A stretch of 64,000 nucleotides of DNA from Phenylobacterium sp. (GCF_030681155.1 NZ_JAUXXE010000034.1:62001-126000), one strand, 5' to 3'; counted from the first letter of the stretch, positions 44,395 through 53,676 are shown. Program-made: numbers and translations. Notes: generated from the sequence alone by a model not told the origin.

Positions 44395-45441
44395 ATGTCA
44401 TCAATCTATTTTCCCGCCGGGTTCGCCCTGGCGATCGCATGGGCGTCGACGGGTTTGGCCGCGCCTGTTGCTACGGAGGCGACTTGGCTCAAGCGGCCTA
44501 GGTCCGAGGATCTGCTGTCCGTCTGGCCCGCCGAGGCCTGGAACAGGGGGATGGGCGGCAAGGCCACGATCGTCTGCGAGGTCAGCCTGCATGGTGCGTT
44601 GCGAGCCTGTACGGTGGAGAGCGAGTCACCGACGGGGGCTGGCTTTGGGCATGCTGCGATCGCCTTGACGCCACAACTTCTGATGAAGCCGGCGACCCTG
44701 GATGGAAAGCCCGTGGTGAGCGGCGTTCGTATTCCTGTGAACTTCCCGAAGCCGGAGGTGGCTACCGGCACTCGCCTTCCCGGCGTGGGCGGGTTTTCGG
44801 GGGTCACGCGCAAAAGCGTTTCCGATGTGTCGTGGGTGACCGCACCCACCTATGGCGACGTGGCGGCTGCATATCCGGCGAAGGCGCGGGCGAAGCAGAT
44901 CGGTGGCCGAGTAACGCTGGATTGCACCTTCAAGACCAAGGGGCGGGTCGGGGACTGCGGCGTGCTCGCCGAGGAACCCAAGGGCGAGGGCTTCGGCGGC
45001 GCCGCGAAGTCGCTGGTGGACCAGTTCGTCGGGCCGACCGAGCTTGATAATGGCTCCAGCACACTGGGCGTCGCCACCCAGATCCCGTTCACATTCACCG
45101 CCGATATGCTCGACGCTGACAAGCGGGTGATTGGGAAGCCTCAGTGGCGCGCGCTTCCGACTGGCGACCAGTTCGCCGGAGGCTACCCAGCCGAAGCTGT
45201 GAAGGCCGGGGTTAACGCTGGCCGGGTCGTGATGAGCTGCGGCGTCGGCGACGAAGGAAAAGTCGAGAACTGCGTCGCGACATCGGAGCAGCCGGCGGGC
45301 CTGGGATTTGGCGCGGCGGCCGTCGCGCTTTCGGGCGCATTCCAGGTGACCGCTTGGACTGCCGAAGGCCTTCCCACGATCGGCGGAAAAATCCGCGTGC
45401 CAATCCGCTATGAGGCGCCGGACACCGAGACGCCGCAGTGA
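44395..45441 (+). CDS. Triple TonB-C-like repeat protein, paralogue 1
   Basis: 348 residues from ATG 44395, behind GGGGG; an ATG 24 nt upstream is open. A signal peptide ends near STGLAAPVA. Three repeats follow (about 28-120, 140-235 and 245-340), each with W-x-x-x-P, a helix YP-x-x-A, a beta-hairpin C-X10-C (CEVSLHGALRAC, CTFKTKGRVGDC, CGVGDEGKVENC), then P-x-G-x-GFG-x-AA and a final strand. This is the pattern of the TonB C-terminal domain. Unlike TonB, there is no uncleaved membrane anchor and no Pro-rich arm, so it is expected to be free in the periplasm. First of three adjacent paralogues; the function is not known. Confidence 0.85.
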   Translation: MSSIYFPAGFALAIAWASTGLAAPVATEATWLKRPRSEDLLSVWPAEAWNRGMGGKATIVCEVSLHGALRACTVESESPTGAGFGHAAIALTPQLLMKPATLDGKPVVSGVRIPVNFPKPEVATGTRLPGVGGFSGVTRKSVSDVSWVTAPTYGDVAAAYPAKARAKQIGGRVTLDCTFKTKGRVGDCGVLAEEPKGEGFGGAAKSLVDQFVGPTELDNGSSTLGVATQIPFTFTADMLDADKRVIGKPQWRALPTGDQFAGGYPAEAVKAGVNAGRVVMSCGVGDEGKVENCVATSEQPAGLGFGAAAVALSGAFQVTAWTAEGLPTIGGKIRVPIRYEAPDTETPQ

Positions 45442-45532
45442 CGGGCCCTTGCGTGGCGAGAAAATCGCGGTCGCTCAACTGCGCTGTGCCGCTCCTGGTC
45501 GGCTGCTCTGAGCATGGCCGCCGGAGGGGATC

Positions 45533-46579
45533 ATGAAGCCGAAAATAAGCGCTTTTGCGTTGTGTCTTCTGGCGTCCTCGGCGGAGGCCAAGGACGAAGC
45601 GACGCGGTTGGATGTGCGGCCCGATTGGTTGAAACGTCCGGATGCCGCGGATGTGCTGGCGGTCTGGCCTAGCGCTGCATGGATCAAGGGGCTCGGCGGG
45701 CGAGCGGTAATCAGCTGCAGGGTAACCCTTCAAGGGGCCTTGGCTGATTGCTCCGTGAACAGGGAAGAGCCGGTCGGCGCGGGATTCGGGGCGGCGGCCA
45801 TCGCGCTCAGCCCGCAATTCCTGATGAAGCCCGGCATTCGCGACGGCAAGCCCGTCGAGAGCACGGTGCGGATTCCCATCAGTTTCCAGACCCCTGACTT
45901 GCCGATGGGCAGCCATATTCCCGGCGCGGGCACCCTCGGGAATAGCATGACATTGACGAACGTGAACTGGATCGCTGCGCCGACCTACGACGAGGTGGTG
46001 GCGGCCTACCCTGAGAAGGCGCGGCTTAAGGGACTGGGCGGGCGCGCAACGCTTGATTGCGAGTTTAGACCTAGCGGCGGTCTCGGCGATTGCAATATGA
46101 TTCAGGAGGAGCCGAAGGGCCAAGGCTTCGCAACCGCCGCAAAGGTGCTTGCTCAGCGCTTCGTCGGGCCGGAAACGCTGCCGAACGGGGCCAGCACGAG
46201 GGGCGTCTCGACGCAGATCACCTTTGTTTTCGACAGCGACATGCTTGATCCCGCAAAGCGCGTGGTGGGCAAGGCCTCATGGGCCAAGTTGCCCAGCGGC
46301 GGTGACGTCGCTGCGGGATATCCGGTGGCGGCGGCGAAGGCGGGAGTTCGCAGCGCCCGAGTAGTGATGCTATGCGAAATTGGCGAACAAGGGCGCCTGG
46401 CGGGCTGCTCCGCTGACAGCGAAGAGCCGGGCGGCCATGGATTCGCCGCCTCAGCCATCGCGATGTCTCCGTTGTTCCAGGTCAAACCTTGGAGCGACGA
46501 AGGGCTGCCGATGATTGGTGGCAAAATCCGCGTACCGATCCGCTTTCAGCTTCCGGAACCGGCGGCCGCGTCTAAGTGA
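45533..46579 (+). CDS. Triple TonB-C-like repeat protein, paralogue 2
   Basis: 348 residues with GGAGGGG before ATG 45533 and a short signal peptide (MKPKISAFALCLLASSAEA). The three repeats have CRVTLQGALADC, CEFRPSGGLGDC and CEIGEQGRLAGC. Each repeat is closer to the same-numbered repeat of the neighbouring genes than to the other repeats in this protein (for example repeat 2 NWIAAPTYDEVVAAYPEKAR against SWVTAPTYGDVAAAYPAKAR). The end GGKIRVPIRFQLPEP is shared. It overlaps a possible GTG start of the next gene by 4 nt, so co-translation is likely. Expected in the periplasm; the partner is unknown. Confidence 0.85.
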   Translation: MKPKISAFALCLLASSAEAKDEATRLDVRPDWLKRPDAADVLAVWPSAAWIKGLGGRAVISCRVTLQGALADCSVNREEPVGAGFGAAAIALSPQFLMKPGIRDGKPVESTVRIPISFQTPDLPMGSHIPGAGTLGNSMTLTNVNWIAAPTYDEVVAAYPEKARLKGLGGRATLDCEFRPSGGLGDCNMIQEEPKGQGFATAAKVLAQRFVGPETLPNGASTRGVSTQITFVFDSDMLDPAKRVVGKASWAKLPSGGDVAAGYPVAAAKAGVRSARVVMLCEIGEQGRLAGCSADSEEPGGHGFAASAIAMSPLFQVKPWSDEGLPMIGGKIRVPIRFQLPEPAAASK

Positions 46580-46593
46580 TTGGAGGCTCCCAC

Positions 46594-47601
46594 ATGAGCA
46601 GGCTCGCTGTCGTCATGCTGCTGTTTGCTACGCCAGCCGCAGCCCAGGTTGAAACCGTCGTCGATCTTGAACCCGACTGGAAGCGAAAGCCGAACCGGGA
46701 GGATTTGCTCGCTGTCTGGCCGAAGGATGCGCTGAGGCGCGGTGCGGGTGGGACTGGGGTCATCCATTGCAGCGTATCGGCGCAAGGGGCGCTTTTTGCG
46801 TGCTCGGTTGTGTCCGAGCAGCCGGCGGGATCGGGCTTCGGCGCGGCCGCAGTGGCGCTTACGCCTCAGTTCCTGATGTCCCCGGCGATAAAGGGCGGCA
46901 AGCCTGTGGCCTTCGACGGGGTGACCATTCCGGTGAAATTCATGAGCTTTTCACCAGACCCCAGTCGGCGGGGAGCGACCGCGGTATCCAATGTCGGATG
47001 GATGGCGGCGCCGACCTATGCTGAGGTGGCCGCCGTCTATCCGGAGCGCGCACGTGAACGAATGGTCGGCGGGCAGGCGACGATGAAGTGCGAATTCGAC
47101 GCCGGCGGCCGGCTTGATGACTGCTCGGTGCTCGGCGAGACGCCGCGAGGGCTGGGCTTTGGATCGGCCGCGCGGTTGTTGGCGCCCAAGTTTCAGGGAC
47201 CCGTCAAGTTCGCCGGCGGCGGGAGCGCCAAGGGCGCGATCGTCCAGCTAGCGGTGACCTTCCCGGTGGAAATGTTGAAGGGGGGCGAACCTCTCGCGGG
47301 CAAGCCGCAGTGGGTCGCCGCGCCGACTGCCGAAGTCATGCGCGGCGCTATTCCGGCCAGCGCGATCGCGGCCGGCGTTGAGACTGCGCGTGTGGTGATG
47401 GACTGCACGATCGAACCAGACGGCGCGCTTGGCCAGTGCGTGGTCGAAAGCGAGACTCCCGAGGGCCATGGGTTTGGCGCCGCGACACTGGAAATTTCCC
47501 CGGCTTTTCGTGTGAGCATCTGGACGAGCGAGGGGCTGCCGACCATTGGCGCCAAGGTGACGGCGCCGATCCGCTACGACATCCTCTCGCTGAAGCCCTA
47601 G
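46594..47601 (+). CDS. Triple TonB-C-like repeat protein, paralogue 3
   Basis: 335 residues from ATG 46594, chosen because GGAGG is 7 nt upstream and a signal peptide follows at once (MSRLAVVMLLFATPAAAQ); an in-frame GTG at 46576 overlaps the previous stop. Repeats carry CSVSAQGALFAC, CEFDAGGRLDDC and CTIEPDGALGQC. The third repeat has lost the YP before the helix (RGAIPASAIAAG). It is the most diverged of the three. The gene ends with a CTAG shared with the stop of the convergent DUF2336 gene. A role in envelope energy transduction or peptidoglycan or protein binding is open. Confidence 0.85.
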   Translation: MSRLAVVMLLFATPAAAQVETVVDLEPDWKRKPNREDLLAVWPKDALRRGAGGTGVIHCSVSAQGALFACSVVSEQPAGSGFGAAAVALTPQFLMSPAIKGGKPVAFDGVTIPVKFMSFSPDPSRRGATAVSNVGWMAAPTYAEVAAVYPERARERMVGGQATMKCEFDAGGRLDDCSVLGETPRGLGFGSAARLLAPKFQGPVKFAGGGSAKGAIVQLAVTFPVEMLKGGEPLAGKPQWVAAPTAEVMRGAIPASAIAAGVETARVVMDCTIEPDGALGQCVVESETPEGHGFGAATLEISPAFRVSIWTSEGLPTIGAKVTAPIRYDILSLKP

Positions 47602-48689
47602 GCGGCGATGTCGGCGGAGTTCCGGCGTACGCGCCAGAAGCGGATGGTGCGCTGGGCCGCCTCTCGGGGCAGGGCTTCGTAGAGTTCGCCGTACTCGCGC
47701 GCCCGGCCCATGGCGTTGGTGTCGCGGTCCAGCATCAGGACAGCGAAGGTGAGGTAGAGGGAGCGATCGAAGCCCGCGGCCTTGCAGACGATGGACAGCG
47801 CGTCCAGTTCGCGGCGTTCCAGAATGCGGCGCGCGGTGTGGAAGTCGATATCGGCCAGTTCGCTTAGCGCCACCAGGAACTTGGTGGTTTCGCGCGCGCG
47901 CAGGAAGCCGGCCAGGATTGGCGGGGTAAGAGCGTCGCGGTCGCGCAGCATGCGGATCTGGGTCTGGGCCTCGGCATAGTCGGCCGGCAGGGCGCCGTCG
48001 CGGGTGGCCAGGCGCGTGCGGCCCGCGGCGAGCGCCGCATCCAGCGCCGCCGGATCGACGGCGGCGTTGCGGGCCAGAATGTCACCGCGCAGCCGGCTCT
48101 CGACCACGAAATACATCTCGTTCAGCAGGTCGATCGGCAGGGATTTGCGCGCGACGACAGCCTCGTGCAGGTCGGGGTTTTCGACCGCGCGATCGACCAC
48201 GATCTCTTGGGTTTGACGGGACATCAGCGCGCCCTCGTTGGCGAGCAGCACGCCAAGAGTGGCGTCATCGCCTCGCTCCACGATGGCCTCGGAGACGGCC
48301 TCCGGGACCAAGGGGCGTTGGGATATGGCGCGCAGGTGGTCCTGGCCGCGGGTCCGCACCACAGAGAGCAGGTCGTCTTCGGTCAGGGCCTTGGATGTCG
48401 CCAGCACCGGATGGGCCACGTCGATGGAGATGTCGCGGGCCAGGTCGCGCAGCAGGCCGCGCGGGGCGGTCTCGGCCTCAGCCATGCGCTGGGCGAGTTC
48501 GGCGCGGACGGCTTCCTCCATCTCGCCGGCCAACTGGCTCATGACGTCGTCGAACAGGCCAAGCTCGTCGGCGCCATGCGTCGCTTCGGCGGAGAAAAAC
48601 AGGTCGGTGACGCCGCGCAGCAGTTCTCGCCGCCGCTCGCTGGATGGCTCCTGGGCCATCTCGATCAGGTCGTGAAGTTTGCTGCGCAT
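47598..48689 (-). CDS. DUF2336 family protein, second copy
   Basis: 363 residues, all helical, with the DUF2336 pattern of short repeated helices: LSVVRTRGQDHLRAISQRPL, VSEAIVERGDDATLGVLLAN, VVDRAVENPDLHEAVVARKS and LPIDLLNEMYFVVESRLRGD. This is the more typical form of the family; the gene at 33747 is a more distant member. There is no signal peptide. The start ATG 48689 is 50 bp after the stop of an ABC permease on the same strand, so it could be read with that operon. Function unknown. Confidence 0.85.
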   Translation of the reverse strand: MRSKLHDLIEMAQEPSSERRRELLRGVTDLFFSAEATHGADELGLFDDVMSQLAGEMEEAVRAELAQRMAEAETAPRGLLRDLARDISIDVAHPVLATSKALTEDDLLSVVRTRGQDHLRAISQRPLVPEAVSEAIVERGDDATLGVLLANEGALMSRQTQEIVVDRAVENPDLHEAVVARKSLPIDLLNEMYFVVESRLRGDILARNAAVDPAALDAALAAGRTRLATRDGALPADYAEAQTQIRMLRDRDALTPPILAGFLRARETTKFLVALSELADIDFHTARRILERRELDALSIVCKAAGFDRSLYLTFAVLMLDRDTNAMGRAREYGELYEALPREAAQRTIRFWRVRRNSADIAA

Positions 48690-48739
48690 GGGCCCGCAGG
48701 GTTAACCCAAGGCGCTTAATCGCCGCCTAACGGTTGAGC

Positions 48740-49498
48740 TTAACGGCCTCGCCACCACTTCAGGCCGGCCCGTTCGGCGCGGTCGAGCAGGGCGTGGAGC
48801 ACCACCCCCATCAGTCCCAGCACCACCAGGGCCGCAATCATGCGGGCGGTCTGAAGCTTGTTGCCGGCGTCGAGGATCTGCCAGGCCAGGCCGCGGACAC
48901 CCCCTGATCCGGCCCCGAACTCGGCCACGACGGCGCCGATGATGGCCAGCCCCGCGCCCACCTTGTGGCCTTCAAGCAGGAACGGCACCGACGAGGGGAG
49001 CCGAAGGCGCATGACGCGGCTCCAGCGGCCCGCACCATAGAGATCGAACAGCCGCTCCAGGTCCGGATCGGCGGCGCGCAGGCCGGTGACTGCGCCAGAG
49101 AATATCGGGAAGAAGGCGACCAGCACCGCCAGGGCGATGATCGCCCGCTCTGGATGATCGATGCCGGCCCAGATCAGCACCAACGGCGCGATGGCGACCA
49201 CCGGCGTCACCTGCAGCACCGAGGCCAGCGGCCGGACGGCGGCCTCCAGGATCGGGTTCAGGCCAATGATGATGGCGATGGCGATAGCGACGAAGCTGGC
49301 GATCACCAGGGCGATCAGCGCAGTGGAAAGCGTTATCCAGGCCGCGGCCATCAGGCTGGGCAGGTTTTCGACCAGGGCCGCGGCGACGCCTGATGGCGGG
49401 GGCAGGAAATAGGCCGGCACGCCCATCGCGCGCACCGCGAGCTCCCAGGCGCCGAGCAGGATGGCGATCAGGACGAAGGGGGCGAGGGCGCGCGTCAC
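48740..49498 (-). CDS. ABC transporter permease, NMT1/taurine-type importer
   Basis: 252 residues from GTG 49498, which overlaps the ATPase stop (GTGA). The longer open frame runs backward through the ATPase gene in the wrong frame and is not used. About six membrane helices are visible, and the ATPase-contact loop lies around DLYGAGRWSRVMRLRLPSSV, the permease EAA motif of the SsuC/TauC family. With the ATPase and the lipoprotein it forms a three-gene importer operon on this strand. Confidence 0.93.
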   Translation of the reverse strand: MTRALAPFVLIAILLGAWELAVRAMGVPAYFLPPPSGVAAALVENLPSLMAAAWITLSTALIALVIASFVAIAIAIIIGLNPILEAAVRPLASVLQVTPVVAIAPLVLIWAGIDHPERAIIALAVLVAFFPIFSGAVTGLRAADPDLERLFDLYGAGRWSRVMRLRLPSSVPFLLEGHKVGAGLAIIGAVVAEFGAGSGGVRGLAWQILDAGNKLQTARMIAALVVLGLMGVVLHALLDRAERAGLKWWRGR

Positions 49499-50241
49499 GC
49501 AGCAGCGTCCATGCCGATGGCCAGCAGGTGGGACACCTCTTCGACCGCGCTGCGGAAGCTCTCGGAGGTCCGGAACCCGGCGGGGCGGGGGAGCATGCCG
49601 TCGACCTTGGCGATCCCGGCGATCCTGCCAGGTCCTCTGGTCAGCACCACCACGCGTTCGGCCATATAGACGGCCTCCTCCACATTGTGGGTCACGAAGA
49701 CGATGGCGGGCCGCGAGGCGGACCACAGAGCCAGCACGTCGTCGGCCAATGTGCGGCGGGTGATCTCGTCCAAAGCGGCGAACGGTTCGTCCAGCAGCAT
49801 CAGGCGCGGTTCGACGACCAACGCCCGCGCCAGGGACACCCGCATGGCCATGCCGCCGGAGAGGGTCGCTGGCCGTGCGTTCTGGGCGCCGGCCAGGCCG
49901 ACCCGTTCAAGCGCTTCGGCGGCGCGGGCGTTGGCCTCGTCGCGTTGAACACCGGAAAGCTCGAGGGGCAGGGCGACATTGGCCTTGGCCGTCAGCCACG
50001 GCGCGAGGGTCGGCGCCTGGAAGACCACGGCGGTTTCGCCCCGACCGGCGGCCCGCTGAAGCGTGCCGCGCGTAGGGCCTTCGAGCCCGGCGAGCAGCCG
50101 CAGCGCCGTGGACTTGCCACATCCGGAAGGACCGACCAGGGCCACGACCTCGCCGGCCCCAATCGACAGGCTGACCGGTCCCAAAGCGCGGCCGCGCCCG
50201 GGATAGTCGACCTCGACCTCGTCCAGTGTCGCGACGGTCAC
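49495..50241 (-). CDS. ABC transporter ATPase, SsuB/TauB type
   Basis: 248 residues. Walker A GPSGCGKST, Q-loop VVFQAPTLAPW, signature LSGGMAMRVSLARAL, Walker B LMLLDEPFAALD and the switch His in VTHNVEEAVYMAERV are all present. The C-terminal segment is typical of nitrate, sulfonate and NMT1-type importers. It powers uptake by the permease encoded after it. It starts 12 nt after the stop of the substrate-binding lipoprotein gene. Confidence 0.95.
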   Translation of the reverse strand: MTVATLDEVEVDYPGRGRALGPVSLSIGAGEVVALVGPSGCGKSTALRLLAGLEGPTRGTLQRAAGRGETAVVFQAPTLAPWLTAKANVALPLELSGVQRDEANARAAEALERVGLAGAQNARPATLSGGMAMRVSLARALVVEPRLMLLDEPFAALDEITRRTLADDVLALWSASRPAIVFVTHNVEEAVYMAERVVVLTRGPGRIAGIAKVDGMLPRPAGFRTSESFRSAVEEVSHLLAIGMDAAA

Positions 50242-50253
50242 GCTCGCCGCCCT

Positions 50254-51267
50254 CTACTTCGCCGCCGCGGGTGCGACGAACTGCAGGGTGTAGGCGCGCT
50301 TGTAGTCCATGGTCGGCGGATAGACGCCTTGCTCGGAGGCGACCTTGAAGAACTCGGCCCAACGGGCGTCGGTCATCACGCCGATGCCGCCGGTCTTGGC
50401 GTCGCCGGAGTCGACGATGCCGTAGGAGCGAAGCTTTTCACGAGCCTGGTCGAGGACATCCTGGGTCATTTCCGGATTGTCCTTCTTGATCAAGGCGTCG
50501 CCAGGAGCCGCGTCACCTTCGAGGTAGCTTTTCCAGCCGGCCGCAGAGCCCTCGACGAAGGCCTTAACCGCCGCCGGGTTCGAGGCGATCATGCTATCGG
50601 GGACGAGGATCATCGTCGCGTAGCCGGGGTAACCTTCATCGGCGAGCAGGAAGACCTTGGCCTTCAGGCCAGCCTGCTTCTCGATCGTATAGGGCTCGGA
50701 GGTGACATAGCCCTGCTGGACCACGCGCTTGTCAGAGAGGAAGGGCGCGGCGTTGAAGGTGTATTTCCGCACCTGATCGTCGGTGAAACCGTACTTCGAC
50801 TTCAGCCACACCCAGAAGGCGCTGACCGAGGCGTCGGAGAGCAGGATGGGGCGGCCCTTCAGGTCTGCGATCTTCTCCAGGCCCTGCTCCGGGTGGGCGA
50901 TCAGGACCTGGGGGTCCTTCTGCATCATGGCCGACACGGCCTTCACTGGGATGTTTTCCTTGGCCAGGTTCATGACGATGAAGCTGTTGGAGCCCATGCC
51001 CGCCTCGACCGCGCCAGACGCCAGCAGTTGCGGCACGTTCACGCCCGGGCCCCCCTGGACGATCTGCACATCCAGGCCGCGCTTGGCGTACTCGCCGGTC
51101 GCTACGGCCTGGTAGAAGCCGCCCTGTTCCGCCTGCGCGCGCCAGTCGGTCGCGAACCGGATCTTGGTGGGCGTTCCTTCGACGGGCGCCGCAGTCTGCT
51201 TTTCGCCGGGCGAACAGGCGCAGACCAAGGCCGCAAGCGCGACGGCGGCGAGACGCAGGACCTTCAT
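50254..51267 (-). CDS. ABC transporter substrate-binding lipoprotein, NMT1/THI5-like
   Basis: 337 residues. The lipobox is VCAC near residue 18. The mature protein follows the NMT1/THI5-like fold: TKIRFATDWRAQAEQGGFYQ, GLDVQIVQGGPGVNVPQLLA, GSNSFIVMNLAKENIPVKAV, then PDSMIASNPAAVKAFVEGS. Relatives bind thiamine precursors (ThiY), riboflavin or sulfonates. No thiamine riboswitch is seen upstream, so the ligand stays open. It is the first gene of the importer operon. Confidence 0.92.
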   Translation of the reverse strand: MKVLRLAAVALAALVCACSPGEKQTAAPVEGTPTKIRFATDWRAQAEQGGFYQAVATGEYAKRGLDVQIVQGGPGVNVPQLLASGAVEAGMGSNSFIVMNLAKENIPVKAVSAMMQKDPQVLIAHPEQGLEKIADLKGRPILLSDASVSAFWVWLKSKYGFTDDQVRKYTFNAAPFLSDKRVVQQGYVTSEPYTIEKQAGLKAKVFLLADEGYPGYATMILVPDSMIASNPAAVKAFVEGSAAGWKSYLEGDAAPGDALIKKDNPEMTQDVLDQAREKLRSYGIVDSGDAKTGGIGVMTDARWAEFFKVASEQGVYPPTMDYKRAYTLQFVAPAAAK

Positions 51268-51341
51268 GGATTTCCCCCAGACTGAACGGGCGCGAGCCTA
51301 TGCGCTGGCGCGCTTCGTTCCAAGGTCGTAGGCGCCGAAGT

Positions 51342-53417
51342 TTAGGCCGCCTCGGCTTTTCGGTCCGGCGAGAGCCATTTGACCAGCACGTCGTGGAGAG
51401 CCTGGATCTGGATGGGCTTGCCAACGGCCGCGTTCATGCCCGCCTTCAGGCAGGCAGCCTCCATCTGCGGCATGACGTCGGCGCTCATGGCGATGATTGG
51501 CAAGGTGGCGTTCGCTCCGCCCAGGGCGCGGATGGCCCGGGTCGCTTCCAGCCCGTCCATGCGAGGCATATGCACGTCCATCAGGATCAGGTCGCAGGCG
51601 CTCAGCTTGGCGGCGGCGACGCCTTCCTCGCCATTCTCGGCCAGGATCACCTCGCACCCGAGCAAACCCAGCACCGTGGCGCCCAGCTCACGGTTCATCG
51701 GGTGGTCGTCGACCAGCAGGATGCGGGCGCTCAGCGCCTTGTCGCCCTTCGGGGCGAGCGGGGCGGGCATGCCCATCTCGGCGCGCGGCGCGGCGACCTC
51801 GAGCCAGAAGGTCGAACCGGCGCCCGGCTTGCTATCGACGCCGATCTTGCCGCCCATCAGCTCTATCAGCCCTTTGCAGATGGCCAGCCCCAGGCCAGTC
51901 CCGCCGTGGCTCCTGCTCACCGAGGAATCGCCTTGGCTGAAGCGTTTGAACAGCCGCTCGACCTGATCGGAGGGCACGCCGACACCCGTGTCGATAACCT
52001 TGAACCGCAGCAGGTTCGATGCGTCGGCTTGTTCGAGGACCTGGACTTCCAGCCCGACGCGCCCGCGCTCAGTGAACTTGATCGCGTTGGACAGCAGGTT
52101 CAGCAGGATCTGGCGCATCCGCAGGTCGTCGATCATCACCGCCGTTTCGACGGGGCCGATGAAGCTGAGCTGGAGGTCGAGGTCCTTGCGGCGGGCGGCG
52201 TCGGCGACGATGGCCAGGGCGTCCTGGGCGATGGCGCGGGGCGTCACCCGGTTCGGCCGCAGTTCGACTTCTCCGGCCTCGACCTTGGAGAAGTCCAGGA
52301 TGTCGTTGACCACCGCCATCAGCGAAGCTCCGGCACGGTCGATGAGCGAGAGTTGCCGTCTGGCCGGCTCGGGCAGGTCCTCGCGTTTCAGCAGCACCTC
52401 GGTGAACCCGACGATGGAGCTCATCGGCGTGCGGATCTCGTGGCTCATCGTGGCCAGGAACTGGGTCTTGGCCACGCCGGCGGAAACCGCGCGGATCTGG
52501 GCGGCGCGAGCCACTCGCGTTCGGCCGGCCCAAAGGCGTTTCATCCGCTTCTGGTCGGCGATGGCCATGGCGGTGGCCAGGCTCGTGAGGAAGGCGACGG
52601 CGATCAGGAACTGCAGGCTGCGGGTCTTCTCGGTCAACGACCACCCCGCGAGATTCGGAGGCGAGGGCAGGACCACAACCATGCTGGATAGAGCAACGGC
52701 CATGATCAGGGCGGCCACCGCGGCGCCTCTCGGTCCCAGGCGGAAGCAGAGTAGGGCCAGGGCGGGAAAGATCAGCAGCGCGATCGGGAAGCGCACCTGC
52801 AGGAATGTCGCGGCGCTGACGACGATGATCAGGGCATAGAGGCCGAGCTGCTCGCCGACCGTGCGGCGGAAGTCCCGGATCATGTCCGGCCGGCACACCA
52901 GCAGGACGGCGGGAAGCATGATCGCCATGCCAAGAGCGTGACCGTAGAACCAGCTGGTCAGGACGACATTGAAGCTGCGGCCGTACAGCGTGAAGAGATC
53001 GGCGGCGATGATTGCGGTGACGGCGGTCGCCGGCGCGACGGCTAGCAGGATCAGCCGGGCGACGCGATTGAAGCTGGTCAGGCGCATGGTTGCGCCACAG
53101 GCCCGCCGCGCCAGCCAAGCTGCGCCAAATGCTTCGGAGAATGTGAGGACCGGGAACAGGAACGCGGCCAGGGGCGGGTTCCCGATGACGAGATTACAGG
53201 CGAAATTCAGCACGAAGCAGAGGCTCGCCAAGGCCAGGCTCCAGCGCCAGGGCAACAGCAGAAAAGCGGCCGCGAGGAGTCCACTGGCGAACCAAATGAC
53301 GGCCACGCCCTCGCCCGCCCGCGTGAGGGTCAGGCTGAACAGCATGCTGACGACGTAGGCCAAGGCCAGACCGCCGCTGAGCATCAGGTTGTGAGACCAA
53401 GTGGTCCGGGGCGGCAT
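51342..53417 (-). CDS. MASE1 hybrid sensor histidine kinase with receiver domain
   Basis: About 691 residues from ATG 53417, from which the first membrane helix follows directly. The MASE1 sensory domain (about 10-290) has eight or so helices, with VAVIWFASGLLAAAFLLLPW. HisKA has His326 in LATMSHEIRTPMSSIVGFTE, the HATPase has NLLSNAIKFTERG, DTGVGVP and GTGLGLA, and a receiver domain (about 565-680) has the phospho-acceptor Asp614 in LILMDVHMPRMDGLEAT. The output must pass through a phosphotransfer protein or another regulator, none of which is adjacent. Confidence 0.95.
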   Translation of the reverse strand: MPPRTTWSHNLMLSGGLALAYVVSMLFSLTLTRAGEGVAVIWFASGLLAAAFLLLPWRWSLALASLCFVLNFACNLVIGNPPLAAFLFPVLTFSEAFGAAWLARRACGATMRLTSFNRVARLILLAVAPATAVTAIIAADLFTLYGRSFNVVLTSWFYGHALGMAIMLPAVLLVCRPDMIRDFRRTVGEQLGLYALIIVVSAATFLQVRFPIALLIFPALALLCFRLGPRGAAVAALIMAVALSSMVVVLPSPPNLAGWSLTEKTRSLQFLIAVAFLTSLATAMAIADQKRMKRLWAGRTRVARAAQIRAVSAGVAKTQFLATMSHEIRTPMSSIVGFTEVLLKREDLPEPARRQLSLIDRAGASLMAVVNDILDFSKVEAGEVELRPNRVTPRAIAQDALAIVADAARRKDLDLQLSFIGPVETAVMIDDLRMRQILLNLLSNAIKFTERGRVGLEVQVLEQADASNLLRFKVIDTGVGVPSDQVERLFKRFSQGDSSVSRSHGGTGLGLAICKGLIELMGGKIGVDSKPGAGSTFWLEVAAPRAEMGMPAPLAPKGDKALSARILLVDDHPMNRELGATVLGLLGCEVILAENGEEGVAAAKLSACDLILMDVHMPRMDGLEATRAIRALGGANATLPIIAMSADVMPQMEAACLKAGMNAAVGKPIQIQALHDVLVKWLSPDRKAEAA

Positions 53418-53676
53418 CGGGGGTTCCCGTTTCTTAGGAGAAAACCCTGCGCCCGCCTTAGAAACCAAAGGTTTAAAGCGCCGACCTTGACGACAGTATG
53501 TCGCATGCCGCGCTGGCGGCAGGGTTGCACGCGATCAGAGCAAAAAGCAGGCGACGACCTATCCACAGGATTGCGGCCCGCTCAGCCTGTTCCCGACCGG
53601 TTTGCTCTAACCTTGTTATGGTGAACCGATCTATGCGACGGCTTGGCTGCAGAGTTTGGTTAAGAGAGGCCTTGGC

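Noticed and set aside
49499-49726. Upstream extension of the ABC permease frame
   Set aside because: The added residues are Arg-rich and overlap the ATPase gene out of frame. GTG 49498 gives a normal membrane protein start with a 4-nt overlap.
51268-51341. Thiamine riboswitch before the NMT1-type binding protein gene
   Set aside because: The gap is only 74 bp to the neighbouring gene and no THI-box core (CTGAGA and partner) is seen.
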